From: Desulfovibrio sp. A2
Lineage (GTDB): Bacteria; Desulfobacterota; Desulfovibrionia; Desulfovibrionales; Desulfovibrionaceae
Length of the DNA: 64,000 bases
NCBI RefSeq assembly: GCF_000226255.1
Contig: NZ_AGFG01000050.1
Coordinates: forward strand, 1-64,000
Direction of reading: 5' to 3'
Under the pieces are notes generated by a model. It searched no databases, was not told the origin of the DNA, and saw nothing but the letters and a program-made list of their open reading frames with translations. Position numbers and translations under genes: made by a program. This document shows, piece by piece, positions 28,331-39,805 of the stretch (positions are counted from its first letter, which is position 1; every line of letters begins with the position of its first letter).

Positions 28331-30610
28331 ATGGGCAAGGACCTGATCATCGTCGAATCCCCCGCCAAGGTGAAGACCATCAAGAAATTTCTTGGCGGCA
28401 ACTACACCGTGCATGCCAGCGTGGGCCACGTGCGCGACCTGCCCACCAGCGAACTGGGCGTCGACGAGGCCAACGGCTTTGCCCCCCGCTACCAGGTCAT
28501 CGACGGCAAGCAGAAGGTGGTTTCCGCGCTCAAGGAAGCCGCCGCCAAGGCCGACAACGTCTACCTCGCGCCCGACCCCGACCGCGAGGGAGAGGCCATC
28601 GCCTGGCACGTGGCGGAACTGATCCGCGACAAGAACCAGAACATCCGGCGCATCCAGTTCAACGAAATCACCGCCCGCGCGGTGAAGGAAGCGCTGGACA
28701 ACCCGCGCGAACTGAACCGCAACCTGTTCGACGCCCAGCAGGCCCGCCGCGTGCTGGACCGCCTGGTGGGCTACAAGCTTTCCCCCCTGCTGTGGAAGAA
28801 GGTGAAGCGCGGCATTTCCGCAGGGCGCGTGCAGTCCGTGGCCCTGCGCCTGATCGTGGACCGCGAGAACGAGCGCCGCGCCTTCAACCCGGAAGAATAC
28901 TGGCTGTTCCGCGCGCGCCTGGCCGGGGCCACCCCGCCCCCCTTCCGGGCCGACCTGCACAAGCTGCACGGCAAGAAACCCGCCATCGGCAGCGCGGCCG
29001 ACGCCGCCGCCGTGGAAGCCTCGATGCAGGGCCAGCCCTTCGTCATCACCGCCATCGACGAAAAGGAACGCCAGCGCCAGCCGCAGCCCCCGTTCATCAC
29101 CTCCACCCTGCAGCAATCGGCCAGCCAGCGGCTGGGGTATTCGGCCAAGCGCACCATGAACATCGCCCAGCGCCTGTACGAAGGCGTGGAACTGGGCGAG
29201 GCGGGCACCGTGGCCCTGATCACCTACATGCGTACCGACTCCGTCCGCATTGCGGACGAGGCGCGCGACGCGGCGCGCGAGTTCATCGCCGCCACCTGGG
29301 GGGGCGACCACCTGCCCGCCAAGGCCCGCCAGTTCAAGACCAAGGGCGGCGCGCAAGACGCGCACGAAGCCATCCGGCCCGTTGACGTCACCGTCACGCC
29401 AGATTCGGTGCGCCACCTGCTGCCGCCGGATCAGTACCAGTTGTACCGGCTGGTGTGGCAGCGCTTTGTCGCCTCGCAGATGGCGGCGGCGCGCTTTCAC
29501 GACACCACGGTGACCATCGCCTGCGGCCCCGTCGAATGGCGCGCCAAGGGCGAACGGCTGCTGTTCCCCGGCTTTCTGGCCGCATCGCCCCAGAAGGACG
29601 CGGCGGCCGAAGGCGAGGAAGCGGCCGAAGGCGACCTGCCCAAGCTTTCCGTGGGCGAAGAGTTGACCGCCCTTTCCGTGGAAAAGGAACAAAAGTTCAC
29701 CCAGCCCCCGGCCCGCTACACCGAAGCATCCCTGGTGCGCGAACTGGAAGAGCGCGGCATCGGCCGTCCGTCCACCTACGCGGCCATCATCTCCACCCTC
29801 ATCGACCGCGACTACGCCCGGCTGGAGGAAAAGCACTTCGCCCCCACCGACCTTGGGGCCGTGGTGTGCGACCTTCTGGCCAGCCACTTCACCACCCTGA
29901 TGGACGTGGACTTCACCGCGCAGATGGAAGGATCGCTCGACAAGGTGGCCGAAGGTGATCTGGACTGGGTGAAGCTGCTGGAAGACTTCACCGGCGGATT
30001 CAACCCGGTGCTGGAACGCGCCGCCCAGGCCATGGACACCGTGAAGGGCGGCCTGCCCAGCGGCATCGACTGCGAGCAGTGCGGCAAGCCCATGGTCATC
30101 AAGTTCGGCAAGGCGGGCACCTTCCTGGCCTGTTCCGGCTACCCGGCCTGCCGCAACACCAAGAACTTCACCCGCGACGAGAAGGGCAACATCCAGGTGG
30201 AGACGAAGCTGCGCGAGGAGCCGGAAAAGGTCGGCACCTGTCCGCAATGCGGCGGCGACCTGGTGCTGAAGAAGGCCCGCACCGGCAGCCGGTTCATCGC
30301 CTGCACCAAGTACCCGGACTGCACCTATACCGCGCCCTTCTCCACCGGCGTGCCCTGCCCGCGCGAAGGCTGCGACGGCGTGCTGGTGGAAAAAAGCTCC
30401 AAGCGCGGCAAGATCTTCTATTCGTGCAGCACCTACCCCAAGTGCGACTACGCCCTGTGGGACTGGCCCGTGCCCGGCCCCTGCCCGGACTGCAATTCGC
30501 CCCTGCTGGTGGAAAAGACCACCCGCGCCCGGGGCCGCCACATCGCCTGCCCGGAAAAGACCTGCAAGTATTCCCGTGACCTCGATGAGGACGGCGGCGG
30601 CGAGGAATAG
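28331..30610 (+). CDS. topA: DNA topoisomerase I
   Basis: 759 residues. The toprim domain begins LIIVESPAKVKTIKKFLG and carries PDPDREGEAIAWH with the acidic Mg-binding triad. The active-site tyrosine is Tyr299 in ALITYMRTDSVRI. DAHEAIRPVDV and RYTEASLVRELEERGIGRPSTYA are conserved type IA blocks. The C-terminus carries four C4 zinc ribbons (starting CEQCGKP, CPQCGGD, CPREGCD and CPDCNSP). It relaxes negative supercoils, opposing the gyrase encoded at 50.7-55.8 kb. AAGGAACAG precedes the ATG. A strong terminator follows at 30752-30786. Confidence 0.97.
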   Translation: MGKDLIIVESPAKVKTIKKFLGGNYTVHASVGHVRDLPTSELGVDEANGFAPRYQVIDGKQKVVSALKEAAAKADNVYLAPDPDREGEAIAWHVAELIRDKNQNIRRIQFNEITARAVKEALDNPRELNRNLFDAQQARRVLDRLVGYKLSPLLWKKVKRGISAGRVQSVALRLIVDRENERRAFNPEEYWLFRARLAGATPPPFRADLHKLHGKKPAIGSAADAAAVEASMQGQPFVITAIDEKERQRQPQPPFITSTLQQSASQRLGYSAKRTMNIAQRLYEGVELGEAGTVALITYMRTDSVRIADEARDAAREFIAATWGGDHLPAKARQFKTKGGAQDAHEAIRPVDVTVTPDSVRHLLPPDQYQLYRLVWQRFVASQMAAARFHDTTVTIACGPVEWRAKGERLLFPGFLAASPQKDAAAEGEEAAEGDLPKLSVGEELTALSVEKEQKFTQPPARYTEASLVRELEERGIGRPSTYAAIISTLIDRDYARLEEKHFAPTDLGAVVCDLLASHFTTLMDVDFTAQMEGSLDKVAEGDLDWVKLLEDFTGGFNPVLERAAQAMDTVKGGLPSGIDCEQCGKPMVIKFGKAGTFLACSGYPACRNTKNFTRDEKGNIQVETKLREEPEKVGTCPQCGGDLVLKKARTGSRFIACTKYPDCTYTAPFSTGVPCPREGCDGVLVEKSSKRGKIFYSCSTYPKCDYALWDWPVPGPCPDCNSPLLVEKTTRARGRHIACPEKTCKYSRDLDEDGGGEE

Positions 30611-31088
30611 CCCGCCGGGACGATTGCGAAACGAATCGGGAAGAACGCTTTGAGGAAGAAACGGGAAGGAGCGGGGCGCTGCCCCGCACCCCGCAAGGGG
30701 GCCGCGCCCCCTTGCCCCCTTTATGGGGAGCGTTTTGAGTTTTCCATCAGCAAAATCCCCCGCCACGGCATGTGGCGGGGGATTTTGCGTTGCCTGCCAC
30801 GCCGGGGAAGACATTCGAAGCGAAGCGGCCCAGCCATGGGAAGCGCCGGGCACGGCAGACGGGGGGTCGCCTCACGTCAAGCTCACGTCTTGGTCCATCA
30901 TGGCCGCCCCCCCTCCGGACGGCCTTCCCATCCCTTTCCCGCCCCCTCGCGGTCTGCATGACCGGAAAACCGTAACGTAGCCTGCCGGTGCACAGGCGCG
31001 CGCCGCCGCCCGGATGCGCCGGGTGCACCTGCCGGGCACCCCGGCCGGAGCGGACGCGCCGCGTTGACACCATTAGAGGGGAATGCAT
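30611..31088. other. Intergenic region with GC hairpins and topA terminator
   Basis: This 478-bp gap holds a pair of GC-rich hairpins (GGGGC..GCCCC near 30672 and a 10-bp GCAAGGGGGC stem at 30693-30715), the topA terminator (30752-30786), and a further 300 bp with no recognised gene. Confidence 0.5.
30752..30786 (+). terminator. Strong terminator downstream of topA
   Basis: A perfect 15-bp stem (AAAATCCCCCGCCAC/GTGGCGGGGGATTTT) with a 5-nt loop; T-tracts lie on both strands. Confidence 0.85.
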
Positions 31089-32435
31089 ATGTGGAACAAC
31101 GGGTTGCAAGGCAACGGCGAGACGTACGAGGACAAGCGGCGCGGGCTGTACCGGCAGGTGCGCGGCACATCGCGCGAGGCCATGGGCGCGACCACCATGC
31201 GGGACTGGTATCGCCTGTTCGATGGCGGGCTGCGTTCCATCCGGGGTTTCGAGCACAAGGGCGGCAAACTGCCCGACGATGAATCCGACGCGCTGCGGCA
31301 GGGCTTTCTGCGCGACATGTTCGAGGAGGCCCGGCCCGACCGGCTTGACGACTTCTGGAGCTTCCCCCGGCAGGAGGGCGCCAGCGGGCTGGAACTGGAG
31401 ACGAAACGGCTCGGCATGTCCGTATACGGCAAGACCCTGGGCCCCGAACTGCAACGCGGGCAGGCCAGCCCGGCCCGGTCGACGCTGCTGGATTTACCGG
31501 AGGATGGGCGGCTGGTGTTCATGCCCCGCGAACAGGAAAAGGATGACGACCCGCTGCTGGCCCAGTCCAGCATGCATGTGGTGAACCCGGAGGACGCCGC
31601 CAAGGCTGCGCGTAACAGGCAAAACGGCGAAGGCGCAAACGCCGCGCGCACCGGCACGGCGGGGGGCGGCGCGGGCAACGCGCCGGAAAAACCGCAAACG
31701 CCCGTCCAATCGACGCCAGCCCCCGCGCCCGTGGCCGACGTCAAGGCCACGGGCAGCGGCACGGGCCTTCCCGGCGGACGCCGCAGTACGCTGGCCGCCC
31801 CCGACAAGGCCGAGGAGATTCAACAGACCACAGCTGGCACGCTGCACAAGATGGAAGGCAACACCCTGTACGCCTATATCCCCGAGAAGGAGGGCAAGCC
31901 CATGGACAAGAGCAGCGCCACCATCGGGGCGGGCATTGATCTGGGGCAGTGGAGTGCCAAGGCTTTGCGGGAGGTTGGGGTGGATGAGGACGTCATCAAT
32001 CGCTTGAGCCCCCTGCTTGGCAAGAACGCCACGGAAGCCCAGAGCGCCATGGATAAACTCAAAAAACAAAAACGCAGTGTAGAACTCACCCCCGAGCAGG
32101 CCCACCACCTCAACGAAAAGATGTTCCTCCATTTCGGCGAACAGGCGCGGCAGCGGTACAACAGCGCCCCGGGCAACAAGGACGCCCAGGGAAAGCCCCT
32201 CCGCAGGTTCGAGGAGTTGCCCAAGGAAATGCAGGCGGTCGTCACCTCCGTGCTCTACCAGCACGGCAGCACGGGAAAGTTCCCCAAATTCTGGGAACAT
32301 TCCACCAAAGGCGATTGGGAAGGGGCCATCAAGGAACTGCGCAACTTCAGTCCCGACCCGGACTACAAGTACCACCCCCGCCGCAACAAGGAGGCCGACC
32401 TCATGCAACAGGGCCTGGACAGGCTGCGCCAATGA
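31089..32435 (+). CDS. Pesticin-type (T4-lysozyme-like) muramidase
   Basis: 448 residues. The N-terminal 165 residues are an unrecognised charged domain, followed by a Pro/Ala/Gly linker (about 175-240). From about 250 the domain matches the pesticin/phage-lysozyme fold: LHKMEGNTLYAYIP with candidate catalytic Glu256, then SSATIGAGIDLGQWS (Thr278 to Asp284) as the second active-site loop, LTPEQAHHLNEKMF and QAVVTSVLYQHGSTGKFPKFWEHSTKGDWEGAIKELRNF. It should cleave peptidoglycan glycan strands. No signal peptide is visible, so export would need a dedicated system. AGGGGA lies six bases before the ATG at 31089 (an ATG at 31083 is too close). The stop overlaps the next start by four bases. Confidence 0.8.
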   Translation: MWNNGLQGNGETYEDKRRGLYRQVRGTSREAMGATTMRDWYRLFDGGLRSIRGFEHKGGKLPDDESDALRQGFLRDMFEEARPDRLDDFWSFPRQEGASGLELETKRLGMSVYGKTLGPELQRGQASPARSTLLDLPEDGRLVFMPREQEKDDDPLLAQSSMHVVNPEDAAKAARNRQNGEGANAARTGTAGGGAGNAPEKPQTPVQSTPAPAPVADVKATGSGTGLPGGRRSTLAAPDKAEEIQQTTAGTLHKMEGNTLYAYIPEKEGKPMDKSSATIGAGIDLGQWSAKALREVGVDEDVINRLSPLLGKNATEAQSAMDKLKKQKRSVELTPEQAHHLNEKMFLHFGEQARQRYNSAPGNKDAQGKPLRRFEELPKEMQAVVTSVLYQHGSTGKFPKFWEHSTKGDWEGAIKELRNFSPDPDYKYHPRRNKEADLMQQGLDRLRQ

Positions 32436-33280
32436 CGCGCCACGCAAGCTTTCGGCACAGCATCTTCCGGGGGGCCGCACGGGCCCCCCGCCCGCTGCTC
32501 GCAGTATTGGTCCTTGCTCTATGGCTGATCTGCGTTACAGCATGGTCCCCAGCAGATGCCGCACCACTATCCGCCATGCGGCGCCTGCCTGTGGTGGCTC
32601 CGGAACCTGAGCTATTTCGAGACATCACCAAGCTAGATCATGAACTCTTTCTCCGAGCGGGCGCCATTGACGCAACGGGCAATTATCCAGAAGCCAAGAT
32701 CATTCCTGTCGGGGAATATATTCCCCTATCCTTTGCCCGCGAATTTTACGAACGCGCGGACCACACAGCGTTTCCTTCAATGTTTCTGCCTGTGGCAAAG
32801 GGCAAACCAACCTTTGCCTCCTTGGGTATTCCGTACGAAACCATAGAGCCCTATCTCTTGCTGATCGAAGACAGACCGCTGGGCCATAACCCGCAAGTCA
32901 GCCTCACGATTGACCACCTCGGCTCACTGGATTGGGACGGCAACGGCATCCGGGATTGGCTCTTCGGTTGCCGCATCCTGCTCTACAAGCAAAACGTGGA
33001 TCTCGGCTGCTTCCTGCTGGTGCTCAACCCGCAGCCCACGGGCCTTCTTGACGTCAGGGTACTCAGCGTTTCCTTCTCGCCCCCAGACGACGTCCTGAAT
33101 TTTACAATATACTACGGCACCGCTGCGCGGGATTACCTGTTCACCGTCATGCGGGACAAACTACCCGCCATCTATCCCCGCTGGACCCCGCCCGCGCGGG
33201 CTGAAGACCTGCCCTGGCGCGACGCCCCCGGCATGGAGGGCGTGGGTTACGTCGAGCACGTGAACGAGGGAAAAAAATGA
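32432..33280 (+). CDS. Exported partner of the muramidase (candidate immunity or inhibitor protein)
   Basis: 282 residues. A long N-terminal signal peptide (RPLLAVLVLALWLICVTAWSPADAA, cleavage near residue 44) sends it to the periplasm. The mature part is unrecognised; LDWDGNGIRDWL resembles an EF-hand-like or FG-GAP calcium loop. Its ATG overlaps the muramidase stop (ATGA), so the two are translationally coupled. The gene is visibly richer in A/T than its neighbours, suggesting acquisition. A periplasmic protein coupled to a peptidoglycan hydrolase fits an immunity protein, but an accessory role is equally open. Confidence 0.65.
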   Translation: MTRHASFRHSIFRGAARAPRPLLAVLVLALWLICVTAWSPADAAPLSAMRRLPVVAPEPELFRDITKLDHELFLRAGAIDATGNYPEAKIIPVGEYIPLSFAREFYERADHTAFPSMFLPVAKGKPTFASLGIPYETIEPYLLLIEDRPLGHNPQVSLTIDHLGSLDWDGNGIRDWLFGCRILLYKQNVDLGCFLLVLNPQPTGLLDVRVLSVSFSPPDDVLNFTIYYGTAARDYLFTVMRDKLPAIYPRWTPPARAEDLPWRDAPGMEGVGYVEHVNEGKK

Positions 33281-33603
33281 CGCGCACCGTCCCCGGCGCG
33301 TCGTCATGATCCGGCAGGGCATCCGGCCTGCCCACCCGCGCCCTGCCACTCGCCGGGCTTGCCGGCAGCCCGCCTGGCGGGGCAGCCCGGCATCCCCAAG
33401 CGCCCCATCCCTCGTGAAACGAAACAGGGCGGCAGGCATTGCGCCTCCGCCCCGTGCAGTTGCAATGCAACCGCTCAACCGGCTCAACTGGCAGCCCGGA
33501 ATATCGTCAGGCCTTGGGTGCGACTCCGGTCACGCGTCTCCCGTTCCGCAGCCCGCACACCCTGCGATGATCCCCTCTCCAGTCCTCCCGCCCCTACTCG
33601 CCC
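33281..33603. other. Intergenic region, convergent
   Basis: This 323-bp gap contains Gly/Pro-codon-like GC-rich sequence with short GC palindromes around 33350-33390. No gene or clear terminator was identified. A half parS-like CGTGAAAC at 33412 was not called. Confidence 0.4.
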
Positions 33604-34794
33604 CTATTCACCTTTGATGATGATGGATTCGCCGGTGGAAAGCACCACCGAGCGCACCGTGGACCGACCGGTAAGGCGTTCAGCGTTCAACAGGGGCACG
33701 TCGTGGGGTTCGCCCTCGTCCAGGTCGATGACCCACGATTCGGAAAACGCCTCGCCCGGGCGCAATTGGCTGGTACGCACCAGCTTCAGCGTGCGCAGCA
33801 CCCGTCCGGCCTCGTCCTGCACCGTGCAGTCCACCACCACCCGTCCCAGCGTTTGCCCGCCAAGGTTCACGCCGCTCACCTGCACCACCAGCGTCTTGAA
33901 GTTGCCGCCGCCGGACAGGGTGTCGACGCCCACAAGGGTACGCTCCAGGCGCACCAGCCCGGCCAGCCGTTCGGCGATGCGGGCGTTTTCCTCCGCCGCT
34001 GCCGCGCGTTCGCGGGCGCGGATGCGTTCCAGCGCGGCGGCGTGCTCGGCCAGTTGACCGTCCGGGTCCGCAAGGCCGGTCACCTTCCAGCCGTCCTTGC
34101 CGTCCGTCAGTTGCACCCGCAGCTCGAAGGTTGTTTCCAGCGCCTCGTTCTTCACGGGCAGGACCGCCACGGCCTTGTCGCCCGCACGCTGCGCAATGGA
34201 GGGCAGGGATGCTCCCACCTGTTCGCGGAAATCGGGCGGCAGCAGATCCTCGCGCTTGCGTTCGCCCGCCGCGCCCACGGGCAGGGCCAGCAACGCCTGG
34301 CGCAACACGTCGCGCAACTGGCCCGTTTCGCGCGCGTCGGGGGCCGATGCGCCCTTGACGCCCGATGCCCGCAACTGCACGGCCAGCAACTGGTCCACCA
34401 CCGCGTCAACGTCCACGCGACGCTCGAAGGCCGCCGCATCGCCATTGCGGAAGGCCAACACCAGCTGCTCCACGGCATGTTCCGGGCTTGTGGTCTTGTA
34501 CCACCACCAGCCGCCGCCGCCAGCGGCCCCCAGCACCACCAGCCCGGCCGCCGCCAACAGCGCGAGGCGCAGGATGCGCCTGGACAGCCCCTTCTTCTTG
34601 CCGGGGGGGTTCTCCGCCCCGTCAGCGGCAGGCAAGACGGATGCACCCGTCGACGCGGCAGGCTTCGCCCCGGGGGAACCGGCGGATGCTTCGGAAGGCG
34701 CGCCATCCAGCGATTCCGGCGCGGCGATGAGCAGGTCGCCCCTGGCGGGCTTCTTCTTGCGGGAAAGAAACGGCAACTTGAACGAAAATCCCAT
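33604..34794 (-). CDS. Membrane-anchored protein with DUF2939-like periplasmic domain
   Basis: 396 residues. A basic, disordered cytoplasmic N-terminus (1-70) is followed by one TM helix (ILRLALLAAAGLVVLGAAGGGGWWWY, about 73-98). The periplasmic start SPEHAVEQLVLAFRNGDAAAFERRVDVDAVVDQLLAVQL resembles DUF2939-type domains. A coiled segment (EHAAALERIRARERAAAAEENARIAERLAG) and a C-terminal beta-rich domain (NFKTLVVQVSGVNLGGQTLGRVVVDCTVQDEAGRVL) follow; the latter looks like a FxLYD/DUF-type Ig-like fold. Function unknown. AGGAG precedes the ATG at 34794. Confidence 0.7.
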   Translation of the reverse strand: MGFSFKLPFLSRKKKPARGDLLIAAPESLDGAPSEASAGSPGAKPAASTGASVLPAADGAENPPGKKKGLSRRILRLALLAAAGLVVLGAAGGGGWWWYKTTSPEHAVEQLVLAFRNGDAAAFERRVDVDAVVDQLLAVQLRASGVKGASAPDARETGQLRDVLRQALLALPVGAAGERKREDLLPPDFREQVGASLPSIAQRAGDKAVAVLPVKNEALETTFELRVQLTDGKDGWKVTGLADPDGQLAEHAAALERIRARERAAAAEENARIAERLAGLVRLERTLVGVDTLSGGGNFKTLVVQVSGVNLGGQTLGRVVVDCTVQDEAGRVLRTLKLVRTSQLRPGEAFSESWVIDLDEGEPHDVPLLNAERLTGRSTVRSVVLSTGESIIIKGE

Positions 34795-34941
34795 GGAGTC
34801 TCCTGTGGCGGCCTTGCGGGGCTGCGGAGATGCCCCGTCCGGTCACGATCCGGTCCTTGTCCGATCCTTGTCCGATCCGGGCCCGGCCCGCACGGTGAGT
34901 GTTCTGCGATACGCGCGGCAGGGGCTGACGCCGGGAAGGAA

Positions 34942-36039
34942 TCAGGCCAGCACCTCGCCAAGGCCGCCGCACACCGCCGTCAGCTCGTCGGTCCCCACGG
35001 CGAAGGACAGCGCGGCGGCAAGGTCGAAGGGGGGCGCGGCGGCAAGGTCGGTGGGCAGCGGGGCATGCCCCAGCTCCGCAAGGTCCGCGCACAGGGCCGT
35101 GCACAGTTGCGGCCACGGGGCCAGGAAGGCCGCCGCCGCATGGCGCAGGGCGCCGGTGGCCCCCGCCGCCCCGTGCGCGCCGCCCGCGCCTGGGCGCTCG
35201 GCCGCGTGGGCCACGGTGTCGAACAGGGCGTGCAGGGCGTAGAGCAGATCGAAATAGAGCAGGCGCGGGTCTGCCGCGCGCGAACGCAGCATGCGTTCGC
35301 GAAGCGAGTACAGCACCACGTTCAGCACCTCGTCCAGCGGGCGACCCTCGTCCAGCGCGGCCTTCATGTGGTGGCCCTGCCAGCGCCAGCCCCGGCGCAC
35401 CATCTGCAACCGGCCGATGCGCCGCACCTCGAAGGCCTCCACCCCGTCCACGGCCCACAGCAGGTAGCCGTTCTCGCGCAAGCGACGCGAAAGGTAGGCG
35501 TCCTGTCCGAAGCGTTCCGCGTAGCCGGAAAAACCACCCACGGCCTCGAAGGCGTCGCGCCGGGCCAGCCACGCCCCGCCGGGCAGGAACGGCACGGATC
35601 CAGACGCCCCCCGGTTGAGCGTGTAGGTAAGCTCCAGGTAGCGCGAGAGCAGATCGTCGCCGGTGCGGGGGCGGATGGCCGTGCCCGCCATGCCCACGCC
35701 GGGGCGGGCCGCTGCGGGCAGGCACACCGCCAGCCAGTGCGCGGGAAAGCGGATGTCCGCATCCACCGAAAGGATGAACCGGGTGGTGGCGCGCGCCGCG
35801 CCTAGGGCGCGGGCGTGGGTGTTGCCCCGGTTTTCCGGCACGCGCACCACCTCTATGGGGGGCAGGCGCTCGGCCACCTCGTCGGGCAGGTCGGGCGTGA
35901 AGGGTTCCGCCGAGCCGTCGTCGATGACCACGATGGCCGAGGGCATGGCCGTCCATCCGGTGACGGACGACAGCAGGCCGCGAACCAGTTCGTGGTCGTC
36001 GTAGGTGTAGGTGACGAGGGTGACGGATACCGCGCGCAT
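34942..36039 (-). CDS. Family 2 glycosyltransferase
   Basis: 365 residues. A GT-A fold begins VSVTLVTYTYDDHELVRGLLSSV. The donor-binding VVIDDGS and the metal-binding DAD in RFILSVDADIRFP are present, followed by GGAWLARRDAFEAVGGFSGYAERFGQDAYLSRRL, the acceptor-site ED-like region typical of GT2. No TM helix is visible. It probably adds a sugar to a surface glycan or glycoprotein. GAGGCATCC precedes the ATG at 36039. The C-terminal 100 residues are Ala-rich and helical. Confidence 0.85.
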   Translation of the reverse strand: MRAVSVTLVTYTYDDHELVRGLLSSVTGWTAMPSAIVVIDDGSAEPFTPDLPDEVAERLPPIEVVRVPENRGNTHARALGAARATTRFILSVDADIRFPAHWLAVCLPAAARPGVGMAGTAIRPRTGDDLLSRYLELTYTLNRGASGSVPFLPGGAWLARRDAFEAVGGFSGYAERFGQDAYLSRRLRENGYLLWAVDGVEAFEVRRIGRLQMVRRGWRWQGHHMKAALDEGRPLDEVLNVVLYSLRERMLRSRAADPRLLYFDLLYALHALFDTVAHAAERPGAGGAHGAAGATGALRHAAAAFLAPWPQLCTALCADLAELGHAPLPTDLAAAPPFDLAAALSFAVGTDELTAVCGGLGEVLA

Positions 36040-36431
36040 GGATGCCTCGTTGCGGGCGTTTTACCGGTGTACGGGCCGCACGGCCGGTCGGGCCGCGCTG
36101 ACGACAGGCCCGGCGTGTGGGCCGGGCTGGGCTACCGTGCCGCCGCGCCCTGCGCGTGGGGTAAACGGTGCAACTGTATGTATTGAAGCAAATGCGGCCG
36201 TTTCCGCAAGCGGAAACCGCGCCGACGGGGGAAATACGCACCGCGCCGGGGCAAGGCGCGTACGGGCCGGGCCGCGCCCCGCCCGCGAAACCGCAATGCG
36301 CTTGTGCTGACGACACCCCGCCGCCGTCCGGCTGGACAGCGCCGCGCGCGGGGCGCTAGGGTGCATGCTGCGGGGCCGGCGGGCCTGCCGCCGCCCGACG
36401 CACGTGCTGCTCCGCCCACAGGAGGTTGCCC
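36040..36431. other. Intergenic region between the glycosyltransferase gene and fumC
   Basis: This 392-bp divergent gap is the likely place for both promoters. The stretch at 36170-36210 is AT-richer. No gene or clear -35/-10 pair was recognised. Confidence 0.4.
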
Positions 36432-38066
<1,635 letters not shown>

Positions 38067-38481
38067 ACGGTGGGGCGAAAATTGGCGGGCAGCACCATGA
38101 CTCGTGAAAGCGCACACTCCCGCGCATCTTGCGCGCTTGTCCGCATCCGGGCATAAGCGCGCCATAGCCCCTCGCAGGGTCCGGCCAGGCAGCCGGACCA
38201 CGCGGCCCCTCAGGGGGCGGACCGCCAACCCGCCATCCCCGGCCGCGCCACGCCACATCGCATCGTCGTTCCACCGGTACAGGTTCGCCGCCCGCACCGC
38301 CGCGCCATCCCGCATCCATTCGGAGCAGGGGGCAGGCGGGCATTCCTTGCGTCGGCGTTCCGTCATGGTGCGCGCCAGCACGCCGCCTTGCCCGCCACAC
38401 CGGCGTCCGCAAGGCCCGGCACACGCGGCGCACCCCGGCACGCCCGATGCGCCCACCCCAGCCGCAGCAACGAGGAAGACA
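38067..38481. other. Intergenic region upstream of the acetate permease-like gene
   Basis: This 415-bp gap is GC-rich. No gene, promoter or terminator was confidently recognised. The open frame through it is a high-GC artefact. Confidence 0.4.
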
Positions 38482-39033
38482 ATGGAGACCAAACTGGCCA
38501 ACCCGGCCCCGCTCGGGCTCATGGGCTTCGGGATGACCACCATCCTGCTCAACATCCACAACGCGGGCTTCTTTCCCATCAGCTCGATGATCCTCGCCAT
38601 GGGCATCTTCTACGGCGGCATCGCGCAGGTCATCGCGGGCATCATGGAATTCAAGAAGGGCAACACCTTCGGCACCACCGCCTTCACCTCGTACGGCCTG
38701 TTCTGGCTGACCCTGGTGGCGCTGCTCGTCATGCCCAAGCTGGGCTGGGCGGAACCCACCCCGCACGCCTACATGGGCTTCTACCTGGCCATGTGGGGGC
38801 TGTTCACCTTCTTCATGTTCCTGGGCACGCTGAAGGGCAAGACCACGCTGAAGTTCATCTTCCTGTCGCTGACCGTGCTGTTCGCCCTGCTGGCCATCCG
38901 CGACTTCACCGGCAGCGAACTGATCGGCACCATCGCCGGGTGGGAAGGCATCGTGTGCGGCGCCAGCGCGTGTTACCTGGCCATGGCCGAAGTGCTGCAC
39001 GAGCAGTATGGGAAGGTGGTACTGCCGTACTAG
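38482..39033 (+). CDS. satP: GPR1/FUN34/YaaH (SatP) family acetate/succinate permease
   Basis: 183 residues with six predicted TM helices. The family signature [14 protein letters not shown] (NPAPLGL) is at residues 7-20. [33 protein letters not shown] and the final [22 protein letters not shown] are also diagnostic. It moves acetate or succinate with protons and fits a sulfate reducer that excretes acetate. CGAGGAAG precedes the ATG at 38482. Confidence 0.92.
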   Translation: METKLANPAPLGLMGFGMTTILLNIHNAGFFPISSMILAMGIFYGGIAQVIAGIMEFKKGNTFGTTAFTSYGLFWLTLVALLVMPKLGWAEPTPHAYMGFYLAMWGLFTFFMFLGTLKGKTTLKFIFLSLTVLFALLAIRDFTGSELIGTIAGWEGIVCGASACYLAMAEVLHEQYGKVVLPY

Positions 39034-39056
39034 GTGGGATATCGCGCTGGTGAGTC

Positions 39057-39552
39057 CGGCTTCTACGCAGACACGCCAGCCCTGTTGACCACGCTTGATT
39101 TCGTTATGCCTCCGGCGGGGAGTGGAGAGGGGTCACGCCTTGATGGGCGCGGCCTCTACGAAGACAGTCCCGCGTGATTGATCCCCGTCGATGGGATAGT
39201 GCGCGATTGCACCCGGCTTCTACGAAGACACTCCCGCGCGATTGAGAACCCTCGATTTCGTTATGCCTCCGGCGGGCAGGGGGCCGTGTAACGACGGCCC
39301 CCTGCACCCCCGCGTTCCGGTGGCTCCGCCCCCTGGACCCCCGACGTATCCTGCACCGCATTCCCTGCCGGGCAGCTTCCCTCGGCCGAAGCGCCTTCGG
39401 GCGATCTGCCCGGCGGAATGCGATGTGCGCCAATCTCCCGCGGCCCCTCCAACACTTGGGGCGCTATCCCGCCACCCTCGTTGCGACGCATGTGCCGCCG
39501 TCAAAGCCCGGTGTCACACGCTTCTTCGCACGTCACTTTTCTCCTGGACCGC
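39057..39552 (+). repeat. Long structured repeat, copy 1 (left arm)
   Basis: Landmarks in order: TTCTACGMAGACA at both 39061 and 39209, TTTCGTTATGCCTCCGGCGGG at 39099 and 39256, a 12-bp hairpin with a GTAACG loop (39276-39305), CGTATCCTGCACCG, CTTCCCTCGGCCGAAGCGCC with a CGAAG/CTTCG stem, and CCCTCGTTGCGACGCATGTG (39475). The same landmarks recur inverted at 39806-40375 and directly at 59416-59742. Confidence 0.85.
39276..39305. repeat. GTAACG-loop hairpin in copy 1
   Basis: A perfect 12-bp stem (GCAGGGGGCCGT/ACGGCCCCCTGC) encloses the hexaloop GTAACG. The equivalent stem at 59476-59505 has three substituted base pairs and the same loop. Confidence 0.85.
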
Positions 39553-39805
39553 CTGAACTCCGACAGCGCTGCCGGTATTGAAACCAATTGGCGTGGAAAA
39601 CCCAATGCTCCCATGAATACTGTTTGCTTCACGGGGCGCGGGTCACCTGCGCGCGGCGATACGCGGCCGCAGCCGAAGATTACCGCCAAGGCTTTGCAAG
39701 GCGGAAGCTCCGGTGTCGCGGATGCGCGCCGCAGACAACGTGGGGAAAGGGCTCCCTTGCTTGGTCTAGCCTGCGAGAGCACCACGCCGAACGGCTTAAC
39801 ACGGC

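Noticed and set aside
28115..30853. 912-codon open frame antisense to topA
   Set aside because: It mirrors the topA codon pattern in a high-GC genome; its product is low-complexity His/Gly/Val-rich with no recognisable domain, whereas topA has complete motifs.
33405..33420. parS-like CTCGTGAAACG
   Set aside because: Only the right half matches; about 9 of 16 positions, expected by chance.
39242..39556. Short ORFs in the long repeats (also 59313-59816) sharing a PPAGRG..PLHPRVP stretch
   Set aside because: The resemblance follows from the shared DNA; frames shift between copies and changes preserve base pairing rather than amino acids.
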